Shown here in pieces: positions 54,950 through 62,528 of a DNA stretch of 64,000 nt. Source of the DNA: Propioniciclava flava. Its GTDB lineage: Bacteria > Actinomycetota > Actinomycetes > Propionibacteriales > Propionibacteriaceae. Within the stretch, counting starts at the first letter, position 1; each line of letters begins with the position of its first letter. The notes under the pieces were generated by a model. It was not told the origin of the DNA. It did no database searches and saw only the letters and a list, made by a program, of their open reading frames with translations. The stretch lies in NCBI RefSeq assembly GCF_004126535.1, contig NZ_PPCV01000007.1, forward strand, positions 124,001 through 188,000, in the 5' to 3' direction. A program made the position numbers and the translations under genes.

Positions 54950-55039
54950 ACCTCCCAGCCTGTCAGGTTCGGAGCCGGGAGGCCTCATCCGTGGGGCGCG
55001 CGCGAGGGCATCCTCTGGAATACTGGAGCGGTCACCGGG

Positions 55040-55060
55040 GTTGAGTCTAGTGAACTCAAC
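55040..55060 (+). promoter_or_regulatory. HAIR operator (HspR box) of clpB
   Basis: GTTGAGT-N7-ACTCAAC, perfectly symmetric and nearly identical to dnaK box 1. Its centre contains the probable clpB start codon GTG (55050-55052). Confidence 0.93.
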
Positions 55061-57665
55061 TTCTTCCACCACCCCTGAAAGGACTGCTGCGGACACCGAG
55101 AAACTGACGACCAAGAGCCGTGACGCCGTCAGCGCTGCGCTGCGCAACGCGCTCACGCAGGGCAACCCCCAAGCCGAGCCCAGTCACCTCCTCCACGGGC
55201 TACTGATGGTGCCCGATAACACCGTCGGCCCCTTGCTGGAAAGCGTGGGCGCCAACCCGTCGGCCCTGGACGCCGCCGCGCAACAGGCCATCGACAAGCT
55301 GCCCAGTTCGACCGGATCGTCGGTGTCCCAGCCGACCCTCTCCGGTGCGCTCGCTCGCGTCTTGGCCGACGCCGAAACGCGTGCAGCCCAGATGGGCGAC
55401 GATTTCGTCACCACCGAGCACCTCTTGATCGCGCTGGCCGCCATCGAATCCGATGCCCGCCAGATCCTCTCTCGCGCACAGGTCACCCCCGAGAAGCTGA
55501 CGGCCGCCTTCAACGAGGCGCGTGGCGACAAGCGCGTCACGTCGGCGGAGTCCGAGGGTGGGGAGTCCGCGCTCGACAAGTACTCCATTGATCTGACCGA
55601 GCGGGCCCGCGAGGGCAAGCTGGATCCGGTCATCGGCCGCGACTCCGAGATTCGTCGCGTCGTGCAGGTGCTGAGCCGCCGGACCAAGAACAACCCGGTC
55701 CTGATCGGTGAGCCGGGCGTCGGCAAGACGGCCGTGGTCGAGGGGCTCGCCCAGCGCGTCATCGAGCAAGACGTCCCCGACTCGCTGAAGAACCGGCGCG
55801 TCGTCTCCTTGGACCTGGCCTCCATGGTTGCCGGGGCGAAGTACCGCGGCGAGTTCGAGGAGCGCCTCAAGGCGGTCCTCAACGAGATCAAGGACTCCGA
55901 GGGCCAGATCATCACGTTCATCGACGAGTTGCACACCGTCGTCGGTGCGGGTGCCTCCGGCGAGGGAGCGATGGACGCGGGCAACATGCTCAAGCCGATG
56001 CTGGCCCGCGGCGAGTTGCGCCTCATCGGCGCGACGACGCTGGACGAGTACCGCGAGCACATCGAGAAGGATCCGGCCTTGGAGCGCCGCTTCCAGCAGG
56101 TGTTCGTCGGCGAACCCTCTGTGGAGGACACCATCGCGATCCTGCGCGGGCTGCGGGAACGCTACGAGGCGCACCACAAGGTGCGCATCACCGACGGTGC
56201 TCTGGTGGCCGCCGCACAGCTCTCCAACCGCTACATCACCAGCCGTCAGCTCCCCGACAAGGCCATCGACCTGATTGATGAGGCTGCGTCGCGGTTGCGC
56301 ATGGAGATCGACTCCAGCCCCGAAGAGATCGATCAGCTTCGCCGTCAGGTGGACCGCATGACGATGGAGCAGTTCGCTTTGCAGAAGGAGGAGGACGCCG
56401 CGAGCGTGGAGCGCCGCGACCGTCTGGCCGCCGAGATCGCCGACGCCAAGGAGGAACTGCGCGGCCTGGAGCAGCGCTGGGAGGCCGAGAAGCAGGGCCT
56501 CAACCGCGTCGGGGACATCAAGACCGAGATCGACCAGTTGCGAGCCGAGGCCGACAAGCGTCAGCGCGAAGGCGACCTGACGGGTGCCGCTGAGATCCTG
56601 TACGGCCAGATTCCGAGCTTGGAAAGCGAGTTGGAGAAGGCCTCCGAAGCGAGCCAGGCCACGCCGATGGTGGCCGACGAGGTCTCCAGCGAGGACATCG
56701 CCGAGATCATCTCGAGTTGGACCGGCATCCCGGTGGGTCGAATGATGCAGGGCGAGTCGGAGAAGCTCATGCGGATGGAGCAGGAGTTGGGCCACCGCCT
56801 TACCGGGCAGGAGCAGGCGATCCGCGTCGTCTCCGATGCCGTGCGCCGTTCCCGTGCTGGGATCAGCGACCCGAACCGTCCCACCGGCTCGTTCCTGTTC
56901 CTGGGCCCAACCGGCGTCGGCAAGACCGAGCTGGCCAAGTCGCTGGCGGAGTTCCTCTTCGACGACGAGCGCGCCATGGTGCGCATCGACATGTCGGAGT
57001 ACGGCGAGAAGCACACTGTCTCCCGGCTCGTCGGGGCCCCTCCCGGCTACGTCGGCTACGAGGAGGGCGGCCAGCTCACCGAGGCCGTGCGTCGGCGTCC
57101 GTACTCGGTGGTGCTGCTGGACGAGGTCGAGAAGGCGCACCCCGACGTGTTCAACATCCTGCTGCAGGTGCTCGACGACGGCCGTCTGACCGACGGCCAG
57201 GGCCGCACGGTCGACTTCCGCAACGTCATCTTGATCATGACCTCGAACCTCGGTTCGCAGTTCCTTGCCGACACCTCGATGCCGGTCGAGAAGCGCAAGG
57301 AGGCCGTCATGGAGATCGTGCGGGCGTCCTTCAAGCCTGAGTTCCTGAACCGGCTCGACGACATCGTGATGTTCGACCCGCTGACCCAGGAGAACCTGGT
57401 GCACATCGTCGACATCCAGTTGGCCCGCGTGGCCGCACGACTGACCGATCGTCGGATCACCTTGACGGTCACCGATGCCGCGAAGGCCTGGCTGGCGCGC
57501 ACGGGTTTCGACCCGGTGTACGGTGCACGTCCGCTGAAGCGTCTGATCCAGACGACGATCGAGGACGGCCTGGCTCGCGCGATGCTGTCGGGACGCCTCC
57601 ACGAAGGGCAGACGGTCACCTTCGATGTGACCGAGGGCGGCGACGGTCTGGCCATCGTCGAATAA
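55050..57665 (+). CDS. clpB: ATP-dependent chaperone ClpB (Hsp104-type disaggregase)
   Basis: A hexameric AAA+ disaggregase working with DnaK, 871 residues. Seen: N-terminal Clp domain ([36 protein letters not shown]), first Walker [20 protein letters not shown]-type Walker B ([14 protein letters not shown]), a long coiled-coil M domain (about residues 410-530: [30 protein letters not shown] onward), second Walker [20 protein letters not shown], Walker [17 protein letters not shown], sensor TSNLGSQF and ClpB C-terminal domain. No ATG lies near the start; the GTG at 55050 is the first sound start, inside the HAIR operator, with only a weak GGGG upstream. AATACT (55019-55024) may be the -10. 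Confidence 0.97.
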   Translation: MNSTSSTTPERTAADTEKLTTKSRDAVSAALRNALTQGNPQAEPSHLLHGLLMVPDNTVGPLLESVGANPSALDAAAQQAIDKLPSSTGSSVSQPTLSGALARVLADAETRAAQMGDDFVTTEHLLIALAAIESDARQILSRAQVTPEKLTAAFNEARGDKRVTSAESEGGESALDKYSIDLTERAREGKLDPVIGRDSEIRRVVQVLSRRTKNNPVLIGEPGVGKTAVVEGLAQRVIEQDVPDSLKNRRVVSLDLASMVAGAKYRGEFEERLKAVLNEIKDSEGQIITFIDELHTVVGAGASGEGAMDAGNMLKPMLARGELRLIGATTLDEYREHIEKDPALERRFQQVFVGEPSVEDTIAILRGLRERYEAHHKVRITDGALVAAAQLSNRYITSRQLPDKAIDLIDEAASRLRMEIDSSPEEIDQLRRQVDRMTMEQFALQKEEDAASVERRDRLAAEIADAKEELRGLEQRWEAEKQGLNRVGDIKTEIDQLRAEADKRQREGDLTGAAEILYGQIPSLESELEKASEASQATPMVADEVSSEDIAEIISSWTGIPVGRMMQGESEKLMRMEQELGHRLTGQEQAIRVVSDAVRRSRAGISDPNRPTGSFLFLGPTGVGKTELAKSLAEFLFDDERAMVRIDMSEYGEKHTVSRLVGAPPGYVGYEEGGQLTEAVRRRPYSVVLLDEVEKAHPDVFNILLQVLDDGRLTDGQGRTVDFRNVILIMTSNLGSQFLADTSMPVEKRKEAVMEIVRASFKPEFLNRLDDIVMFDPLTQENLVHIVDIQLARVAARLTDRRITLTVTDAAKAWLARTGFDPVYGARPLKRLIQTTIEDGLARAMLSGRLHEGQTVTFDVTEGGDGLAIVE

Positions 57666-57700
57666 TCCTCGGGGAAACGGCGCCAGACGCCGACGCGTGG

Positions 57701-57757
57701 CGGTCACCCTCGCCGGGGCTGGAGGTCTCCTCCTTCAGCCCTCGGCGGGGGCGACCG
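57701..57757 (+). terminator. Imperfect hairpin terminator after clpB
   Basis: Arms CGGTC-CCCTCGCCGGGGCTG...GGAGG and CCTCC...CAGCCC-CGGCG-GAC CG pair with a few mismatches around TCT. It begins 35 bases after the stop. Confidence 0.65.
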
Positions 57758-57825
57758 TCGCTCGGTAGGCTCATCGTGACGCCGCAGAGGGGGCGTCGGA
57801 GAAACACCGCGCAGGAGGAGAGACG

Positions 57826-58656
57826 ATGGCGTATCTGACCGTTCCCGGGGAAAGCCCGATCCAGCTCTACTACCGCGACTCCGGGGGCTCGGGGCAGCCG
57901 GTGGTGCTGATCCACGGCTGGCCGATGTCGCACGAGGCCTGGGCCGAGCAGATCCCGGCCCTCGTCAACGCGGGGTTCCGCGTCATCGCTTACGACCGCC
58001 GCGGGTTCGGGCGCTCCGACAAGGCCCCCACCGGGTACGACTACGACACCTTCGCGGCCGACCTGAACGAAGTCCTCACCCAACTCGACCTGACGCAGGC
58101 AGTCCTCGTCGGCTACTCGATGGGCGGCGGCGAGGTCGCCCGGTATCTCGGACGCTACGGCGACGAGCGGGTGGCCGGTGCGGTGTTCGCGTCCTCCATC
58201 ACTCCCGCGCTGTGCGTGACGCCCGACAACCCGGATGGGGCCATGCCGCTGGCCGGATTCATGGGGCTACGGGAGCAGTGCCGCGGTGACCGGGACGCCT
58301 TCCTGCCCACCTTCCTGACCGGGTACTTCAGCAATCCCACCACCCTGGCCGTGACGCAGGCCGAGTTCGACGCCGCCCTCGCCCTGGCGGCGCACGCGTC
58401 CGATACGGCCTTGCAGGATTCGATCGTCGCGTGGGCGACCGACCTGCGCGCCGACATCGCCCGCGTGAAGGTGCCCACCCTGGTCATCCACGGCAACGCC
58501 GACAACACCGTGCCGTTCGCCCACTCCGGCGCGCGGACGGCGGAACTGATTCCCGGGGCAACGTTGGTCGAGATCGATCACGGGCCGCACGGCATCAACG
58601 TCAGCCACAAGGACGAGTTCAACGCCGCTTTGCTGGCGTTCCTCACCGCTTCGTGA
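57826..58656 (+). CDS. Alpha/beta hydrolase (non-haem chloroperoxidase type)
   Basis: A 276-residue alpha/beta-fold hydrolase. Seen: the oxyanion region VVLIHGWPMSHEAW (residues about 26-39), FRVIAYDRRGFGRSDKAPTGYDYDTFAADL, the nucleophile elbow VGYSMGGGEVARYLGRYG (Ser at about 98), PTLVIHGNADNTVPFAHS with the acid, and IDHGPHGINVSHKDEF with the catalytic histidine. This is the sequence pattern of cofactor-free haloperoxidase/esterase enzymes; real substrates are usually esters. AGGAGGAG gives a strong ribosome binding site. The next gene starts within its stop codon (GTGA). Confidence 0.92.
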   Translation: MAYLTVPGESPIQLYYRDSGGSGQPVVLIHGWPMSHEAWAEQIPALVNAGFRVIAYDRRGFGRSDKAPTGYDYDTFAADLNEVLTQLDLTQAVLVGYSMGGGEVARYLGRYGDERVAGAVFASSITPALCVTPDNPDGAMPLAGFMGLREQCRGDRDAFLPTFLTGYFSNPTTLAVTQAEFDAALALAAHASDTALQDSIVAWATDLRADIARVKVPTLVIHGNADNTVPFAHSGARTAELIPGATLVEIDHGPHGINVSHKDEFNAALLAFLTAS

Positions 58657-59483
58657 CCGGCACGGGTGCTCACCGGGCGCGCATCGAGTCCGACCCTTTC
58701 CATGTGGGTACTTTCACGGTGATGGCCGGGGACACCGCCCAGTCCTGGGTGGTTCCCGACGACCCGTTGCACCTGGAGTTCGAGTACGTTCAGCGGATCT
58801 GTGAAGCACTGGACGCGACCGTCGTGGCGCGTCCAACCGAGGAACGCCTCCGCGTCGTCCATCTGGGCGGTGGCGGGTTGACGATCCCGCGCTACGTGGC
58901 CGCCCGCCGTCCGGGCACCGCCCAGATCGTGTGCGAACCGGACGCCGACCTGATCGAGGATGTCCGGCGCGTCATGCCGCTGCCGCGGGGCTCAGGCATC
59001 AAAGTGCGCACGATCGATGGCCGCAGCGGGCTGGAGGCCATGCCGCCCGACTACATCGACGCCCTCGTCCTGGACGCCTTCGACGGCGCTCGCGTCCCGC
59101 CCAGCCTGGCGACGGTGGAGTTCTTCGACGAGGTGGCGGCGCGCAGGCGCCCCCAGGCAGTGTTCTGCGCCAACATCACCGATCGGGCGCCCTTCGCGTG
59201 GGCGCGCCGGTTCGTGGCGGGAGTGCGGGCCACGCATCGTTCCCTGGTGGTGAGCGCGGAGACGCCCGTGTGGAAGGGGCGCCGCTTCGGCAATCTCGTC
59301 GTGATCGCCTCAACGGGAGCATTGCCCGCCACTGACCTGTCGCGCACCGCAGCGCGGGCCGCGTTCCCGTACCGGTTCCTTGCCGGGCGCGACGTCGTGG
59401 ACTGGATCGGGGACGCGGAACCCTTCTCGGACGCCGACGCGCAGGCGTCCCCCGTGCCACGCTCCGGCACCTGGTTCTCCTGA
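58653..59483 (+). CDS. Spermidine-synthase-like SAM-binding protein
   Basis: A 276-residue protein with a spermidine-synthase/methyltransferase-like fold. Seen: an N-terminal beta region, RVVHLGGGGLTIPRYVAARRPGTAQIVCEPDADLIEDVRRVM (nucleotide-binding GGGG loop and an acidic residue after strand two, residues about 67-110), DALVLDAFDGARVPPSLATVEFFDEVAARRRPQAVFCANI (the D-AF motif at about 133), and a beta-strand WKGRRFGNLVVIASTG. These proteins are common in actinobacteria and are mostly not true polyamine synthases: the usual substrate tyrosine/aspartate set is only partly recognisable. The GTG overlaps the hydrolase stop by four bases. Confidence 0.72.
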   Translation: MTGTGAHRARIESDPFHVGTFTVMAGDTAQSWVVPDDPLHLEFEYVQRICEALDATVVARPTEERLRVVHLGGGGLTIPRYVAARRPGTAQIVCEPDADLIEDVRRVMPLPRGSGIKVRTIDGRSGLEAMPPDYIDALVLDAFDGARVPPSLATVEFFDEVAARRRPQAVFCANITDRAPFAWARRFVAGVRATHRSLVVSAETPVWKGRRFGNLVVIASTGALPATDLSRTAARAAFPYRFLAGRDVVDWIGDAEPFSDADAQASPVPRSGTWFS

Positions 59484-59492
59484 CGCCGCTGG

Positions 59493-59498
59493 CATACT
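59493..59498 (+). promoter_or_regulatory. -10 element for leaderless sortase-like gene
   Basis: CATACT lies six bases before the GTG at 59505. Confidence 0.4.
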
Positions 59499-59504
59499 GA
59501 GCCC

Positions 59505-60170
59505 GTGACTGACGACCGAGCCGTGCCCGAGCGCGCACGTTCGGTGCGGCCGCGTCGACCGGTCTTGGTGGTGGGGCTCCTGGTGTTGGTGGCGGCGTTG
59601 GGCGCCTTTGGTTGGAGCGTCTACGACCTGATCCTGCGTCCGCCCGTGGATCCGGGGGCGGCTGGACGTTCGGTCGCCGCGCTGCAGGAGCGCTGGCGCA
59701 ACGGCCACGACACGACCCCCGATCCGCTCAGCACGCAAGCGGTCGCTCTCCTGACGATTCCGGCTCTCGGCACGACGCCCTGGCCGGTGGTCGTCGGCGC
59801 CGATCCCGCATCCCTCACCCAGGGCGTCGGCTGGTATCCCGGCACGGCCGCCCCCGGTGAGCTGGGCACGTTCGCCGTCGCGGGACACGCCGGGGTGGCG
59901 GGTCCGTTCGCCGGGTTGTCCCGGTTGGCGCCAGGCGACGACATCCTCATCGAGACGGGGACGCGTCGGTTCACCTACCGCGTCGACGCCGATCCGGGCG
60001 TGGCGACGGTTGGGCGCAGCGACACCTGGGTGATTCAGCCGGTGCCTGGGCGCCCCGAGGAGAAGCCGACGGTGGCCACCCTCACGCTGACCACCGCGCA
60101 GGGCCTGATCGGATCGGACTCCCGCACGGTCGCCTTCGCGACCCTGGTGGACGCCAGCGAGAAGCGCTGA
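59505..60170 (+). CDS. Sortase-family protein lacking the catalytic cysteine
   Basis: A 221-residue sortase-fold protein, probably exported and membrane-anchored. Seen: a basic cytoplasmic N-terminus, one membrane helix (PVLVVGLLVLVAALGAFGWSVYDLIL, about 22-47), the sortase strand LLTIPALGTTPWPVVVGADPASLTQGVGWYPGTAAPGELGTFAVAGHAG with the catalytic histidine at 128, YRVDADPGVATV, and the active-site strand TLTLTTAQGLIGSDSRTVAF, in which TLTTC has become TLTTA: alanine 198 (codon GCG) stands where the nucleophilic cysteine should be, while Arg207 is retained. Transpeptidation by the known mechanism should be impossible. Not part of the pilus locus. It may be a binding or scaffold protein. Confidence 0.85.
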   Translation: MTDDRAVPERARSVRPRRPVLVVGLLVLVAALGAFGWSVYDLILRPPVDPGAAGRSVAALQERWRNGHDTTPDPLSTQAVALLTIPALGTTPWPVVVGADPASLTQGVGWYPGTAAPGELGTFAVAGHAGVAGPFAGLSRLAPGDDILIETGTRRFTYRVDADPGVATVGRSDTWVIQPVPGRPEEKPTVATLTLTTAQGLIGSDSRTVAFATLVDASEKR

Positions 60171-60190
60171 ACCCACCCGGCTCACGGCGT

Positions 60191-60196
60191 TAGGCT
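60191..60196 (+). promoter_or_regulatory. -10 element for leaderless pyrE transcript
   Basis: TAGGCT lies seven bases before the ATG at 60204. Confidence 0.5.
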
Positions 60197-60203
60197 GAAC
60201 GGC

Positions 60204-60746
60204 ATGTCGGATCGCAGCGCCCTGATCGAACACATCACGAACCTGGCCGTCGTCCACGGACGCGTCACGCTTGCCTCGGGCAAGGAGGCCAACTACTACG
60301 TCGACCTGCGGCGGGTGACCCTCGACGGTGCGGCCGCTCCGATCGTCGGGCGAGTCATGCGCGACCTGGTTGCCGACTGGGAGTTCGAGGCCGCTGGCGG
60401 GCTGACGCTGGGCGCCGACCCGGTCGCCGTCGCCATGCTGCACGCTGCTGCGGCCGCCGGTCAGCGCGTGGACGCGTTCGTCGTCCGCAAGGAGTCGAAG
60501 GCGCACGGCTTGCAGCGTCGCATCGAGGGCACGGAGGTAGCTGGCCGCCGCGTCCTCGTGGTCGAGGACACGTCCACGACGGGTGGTTCGGTGATGCAGG
60601 CGGTCGAGGCCGTCCAGGAGGCCGGGGGCATCGTCGCCGGGGTGGCCACCATCGTGGATCGCGACACGGGCGTCCGGGAGCGTATCGAGGCGGCGGGGCT
60701 GCCGTACCGTTTCGCGGTCAGCCTGGCCGATCTGGGACTGGACTAG
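60204..60746 (+). CDS. pyrE: Orotate phosphoribosyltransferase
   Basis: Converts orotate and PRPP to orotidine 5'-phosphate in pyrimidine synthesis. Seen: 180 residues; RVTLASGKEANYYVDLRRVTLDG (the N-terminal orotate-binding motif), GLTLGADPVAVAMLHAAAAAGQRVDAFVVRKESKAHGLQRRIEG with the catalytic lysine, and the PRPP loop VLVVEDTSTTGGSVMQAVEAVQEAGG (about residues 113-138). The rest of the pyrimidine genes are not in the window. Nothing unusual. Confidence 0.96.
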   Translation: MSDRSALIEHITNLAVVHGRVTLASGKEANYYVDLRRVTLDGAAAPIVGRVMRDLVADWEFEAAGGLTLGADPVAVAMLHAAAAAGQRVDAFVVRKESKAHGLQRRIEGTEVAGRRVLVVEDTSTTGGSVMQAVEAVQEAGGIVAGVATIVDRDTGVRERIEAAGLPYRFAVSLADLGLD

Positions 60747-60818
60747 GAGCGGAGCCGGGGCGACCCGGATTCTTCCCTCAGCGCGTCCAGGCCCATGGGC
60801 CCTCCGATGATCTGCCGC

Positions 60819-60824
60819 TAGGGT
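60819..60824 (+). promoter_or_regulatory. -10 element for leaderless lemA transcript
   Basis: TAGGGT lies seven bases before the ATG at 60832. Confidence 0.5.
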
Positions 60825-60831
60825 GTCGGCC

Positions 60832-61611
60832 ATGGAGTTCATCCTCATCCTTTTGCTCGTCGTCGTGATCGCCGTCGGCGTCTGGGGCCTGACCGCGTAC
60901 AACGGTTTCATCAAGGAGCGCAACCTCATTCAGGAATCGTGGCGTCAGGTCGATGTCGAGCTGAACCGCCGCTACGAGTTGATCCCGAACCTGGTCGAGA
61001 CGGTGCGCGGCTATGCCGCACACGAGCGCAACACGTTGGAGGGCGTCGTTCGCCTGCGCGCCCAGGCGCAGCAGATCGCCGCCCACGAAGGGGGCGCGGC
61101 GCCGTCGGAGGCCAGGGCCGAGGCGGAGGAGCAACTGAGCTCCGCCGTGCGTGGCCTCATGGTGAGCGTCGAGGCCTACCCGGAGTTGAAGAGCAACCAG
61201 AACTTCCTGGAATTGCAGCGGGCCCTGGCTGAGACCGAGGACCGGATCGCGGCCGGGCGGCGCTACTACAACGCCAACGTCCGCAACTACAACACGCGCA
61301 CCGAGTCGGTCCCCACGAACCTGATCGCCAACGCGTTCCACTTCGAGAAGGCCACCTACTTCGAGGTGAACGATCCTGAGGTGCGTCGCGCACCTGATGT
61401 GAGCTTTGGCGAGATCGCCTATCGAGGCGATGAGCCGCAGCAGCCGGGCCAGATTCCCCCCGCCGCCGCGCCGCAACTGCCGAACCCGCAGCAGGCGCCG
61501 CAGATTCCTCAGCAGCAGGGGTATCAGCCGCCGTCCTACGGCCAACCGCCTCAGGCGCCTCAGCAGCAGGGGTATCAGCCGCCGTCCTACGGCCAGCCGC
61601 CCCAGCAGTAA
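60832..61611 (+). CDS. LemA family protein with Gln/Pro-rich repeat tail
   Basis: A 259-residue protein. Seen: an N-terminal membrane helix with a short outside segment (FILILLLVVVIAVGVWGLTAYNGFI, residues about 3-27), the LemA core (ERNLIQESWRQVDVELNRRYELIPNLVETVRGYAAHERNTLEGVVRLR and YYNANVRNYNTRTESVPTNLIANAFHFEKATYFE), and a C-terminal Pro/Gln tail of two perfect 17-residue repeats (QQQGYQPPSYGQPPQ). The LemA core was first described as a T-cell epitope protein; its function remains unclear. The ATG at 60832 fits the leaderless -10 at 60819. Confidence 0.9.
   Translation: MEFILILLLVVVIAVGVWGLTAYNGFIKERNLIQESWRQVDVELNRRYELIPNLVETVRGYAAHERNTLEGVVRLRAQAQQIAAHEGGAAPSEARAEAEEQLSSAVRGLMVSVEAYPELKSNQNFLELQRALAETEDRIAAGRRYYNANVRNYNTRTESVPTNLIANAFHFEKATYFEVNDPEVRRAPDVSFGEIAYRGDEPQQPGQIPPAAAPQLPNPQQAPQIPQQQGYQPPSYGQPPQAPQQQGYQPPSYGQPPQQ
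61507..61608 (+). repeat. Two tandem 51-bp repeats in the lemA 3' end
   Basis: Units at 61507-61557 and 61558-61608 are almost identical and begin CCTCAGCAGCAGG. They encode a 17-residue Gln/Pro/Tyr unit. Such tracts are prone to copy-number change. Confidence 0.9.
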
Positions 61612-61621
61612 CTCTCCTTCG

Positions 61622-61653
61622 CGACGGGCACCCACACCGGTGGGTGCCCGTCG
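61622..61653 (+). terminator. Hairpin terminator after lemA
   Basis: A perfect 14-bp stem (61622-61635 with 61640-61653) around ACCG, ten bases after the stop. Confidence 0.85.
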
Positions 61654-61680
61654 TCGCCTGCGAGGACGCTCCGCATAAGG

Positions 61681-61858
61681 GGCTCTTCACGAACGAGGGT
61701 GTAGGTGGGTCTGAATCCTCCGGCTTTGAGCAGATTCCTCGCGATGTAGTGAGTCAGGTTCTGGAAGCCGAGGGCGGTTGCGCGGAGGCTGGGGGTACCT
61801 CCCGTTTGGAGCGAAGCGCACGGGGGAGTCGAGCCGTCCGTTGATGGCCTCGGTGGGG
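61681..61858 (-). mobile_element. Remnant of an ISL3-family element
   Basis: GGCTCTTCAC at 61681 is the same terminal inverted repeat as that of the intact ISL3 element, and the following minus-strand frame reads FQNLTHYIARNLLKAGGFRPTYT, matching the transposase C-terminus (FRNLVNYRLRSLLEAGGFRP) of a related, not identical, element. Further in, TCGAGCCGTCCGTTGATGGC matches the intact copy's codons for the EAINGRL region. The fragment stops at about 61858, where it meets IS481 sequence. A foreign 41-bp segment interrupts it. Confidence 0.85.
61788..61828 (+). repeat. 41-bp hairpin-forming insert within the ISL3 remnant
   Basis: Compared with the intact element, about 41 extra bases starting GCTGGGGGTACCTCCCG and ending CACGGGGGAG replace four bases. 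CTCCCGT and ACGGGGG AG can pair around a TTGGAGCGAAGCGC loop. It resembles small interspersed hairpin repeats common in Streptomyces genomes (from memory). Confidence 0.55.
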
Positions 61859-62115
61859 GCGGGCTCACGCGGCTACCGATACCTCCATCACGGCGTGGAC
61901 GACCACTCCAGGGTCGCCTATTCGGAGATCCTCGACGACCAACGCAAACAGACCGCGGCCCGGTTCTGGGAACGCGCGAACGCGTTCTTCGCGACCTCGG
62001 CGTGAGTGTCACCGCGGTGATGACCGACAACGGCGCCTGCTACCGATCCCACGTCTTCGCCGAGGCGCTCGGCGAGAAGATCAAGCACAGGTGGACCCGG
62101 CCCTACCGGCCCCAG
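61859..62115 (+). pseudogene. IS481-family transposase fragment, frameshifted
   Basis: The sequence reads GYRYLHHGVDDHSRVAYSEILDDQRKQTAARFWERANAFF, then, after a one-base slip near 61985-62000, RDLGVSVTAVMTDNGACYRSHVFAEALG and KHRWTRPYRPQ. These are the central DDE blocks of IS481 integrase-like transposases (DDHSR with the first Asp, TDNG with the second). The N-terminal third and everything after RPYRPQ are missing. It was joined to ISL3 sequence on the left and IS3 sequence on the right. Confidence 0.85.
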
Positions 62116-62301
62116 TGGTCCGTGTTGAAGGCTGAGTTCTACGACCGCTACGAGTGGGACACCCCCCAGCAGGCCATTCAGGGCGTGGAGGAGTGGATCT
62201 ACGACTTCTACAACACGAAGCGCCTCAACTCAGCGATCGGCTACCAGACCCCAGTCGAGTTCGAAGCCCAACACGCGGCAGCCCTGACACGGGCCGCCTG
62301 A
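62116..62301 (+). pseudogene. IS3-family transposase C-terminal fragment
   Basis: Directly after the IS481 RPYRPQ the frame continues as WSVLKAEFYDRYEWDTPQQAIQGVEEWIYDFYNTKRLNSAIGYQTPVEFE, the C-terminal end of IS3-type OrfB (with the E-F-Y-R segment and the Y-N-x-x-R-x-x-S-x-x-G-x-x-P-x-x-F/Y signature), not of IS481. The joint frame is open across the boundary. It ends with a normal stop codon at 62299-62301. No functional transposase can come from it. Confidence 0.8.
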
Positions 62302-62528
62302 ACCAATCCAACCGTCCGAAACTTGCGGGTAACCCCAGTCGCGGATCGATCACCGTGGGCTACCAAACTCTGAACCAGAACGGCGACATCCGGCAGCGCG
62401 CGCGAATCACGCTCATAGGCTGGAGATGCGACATTGGAGCTCAGGCCGCAGCACCGGGTGCTGAGAGCGGCGAAAAGGCGATCAAACGCGGAGAAAGTCG
62501 CTGAGTCGTACCTGGTCTGGCATTGCGA
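62302..62528. other. Short region without a recognised gene
   Basis: Between the IS graveyard and the DMT permease, 227 bases hold only short frames with no similarity I can recognise. It may contain the outer end of the IS3 fragment and relics of further insertions. Confidence 0.5.

Noticed and set aside
54777-55049. N-terminal extension of ClpB to an ATG upstream
   Set aside because: It would overlap the divergent YdcF-like gene and its ribosome binding site and has no Clp-domain sequence.
55200-57707. 835-residue minus-strand frame opposite clpB
   Set aside because: Antisense shadow; clpB on the plus strand has every AAA+ motif in order.
58431-58652. N-terminal extension of the spermidine-synthase-like gene into the hydrolase gene
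   Set aside because: The extension is the out-of-frame shadow of the hydrolase C-terminus; the GTG at 58653 overlapping the hydrolase stop is the natural start.
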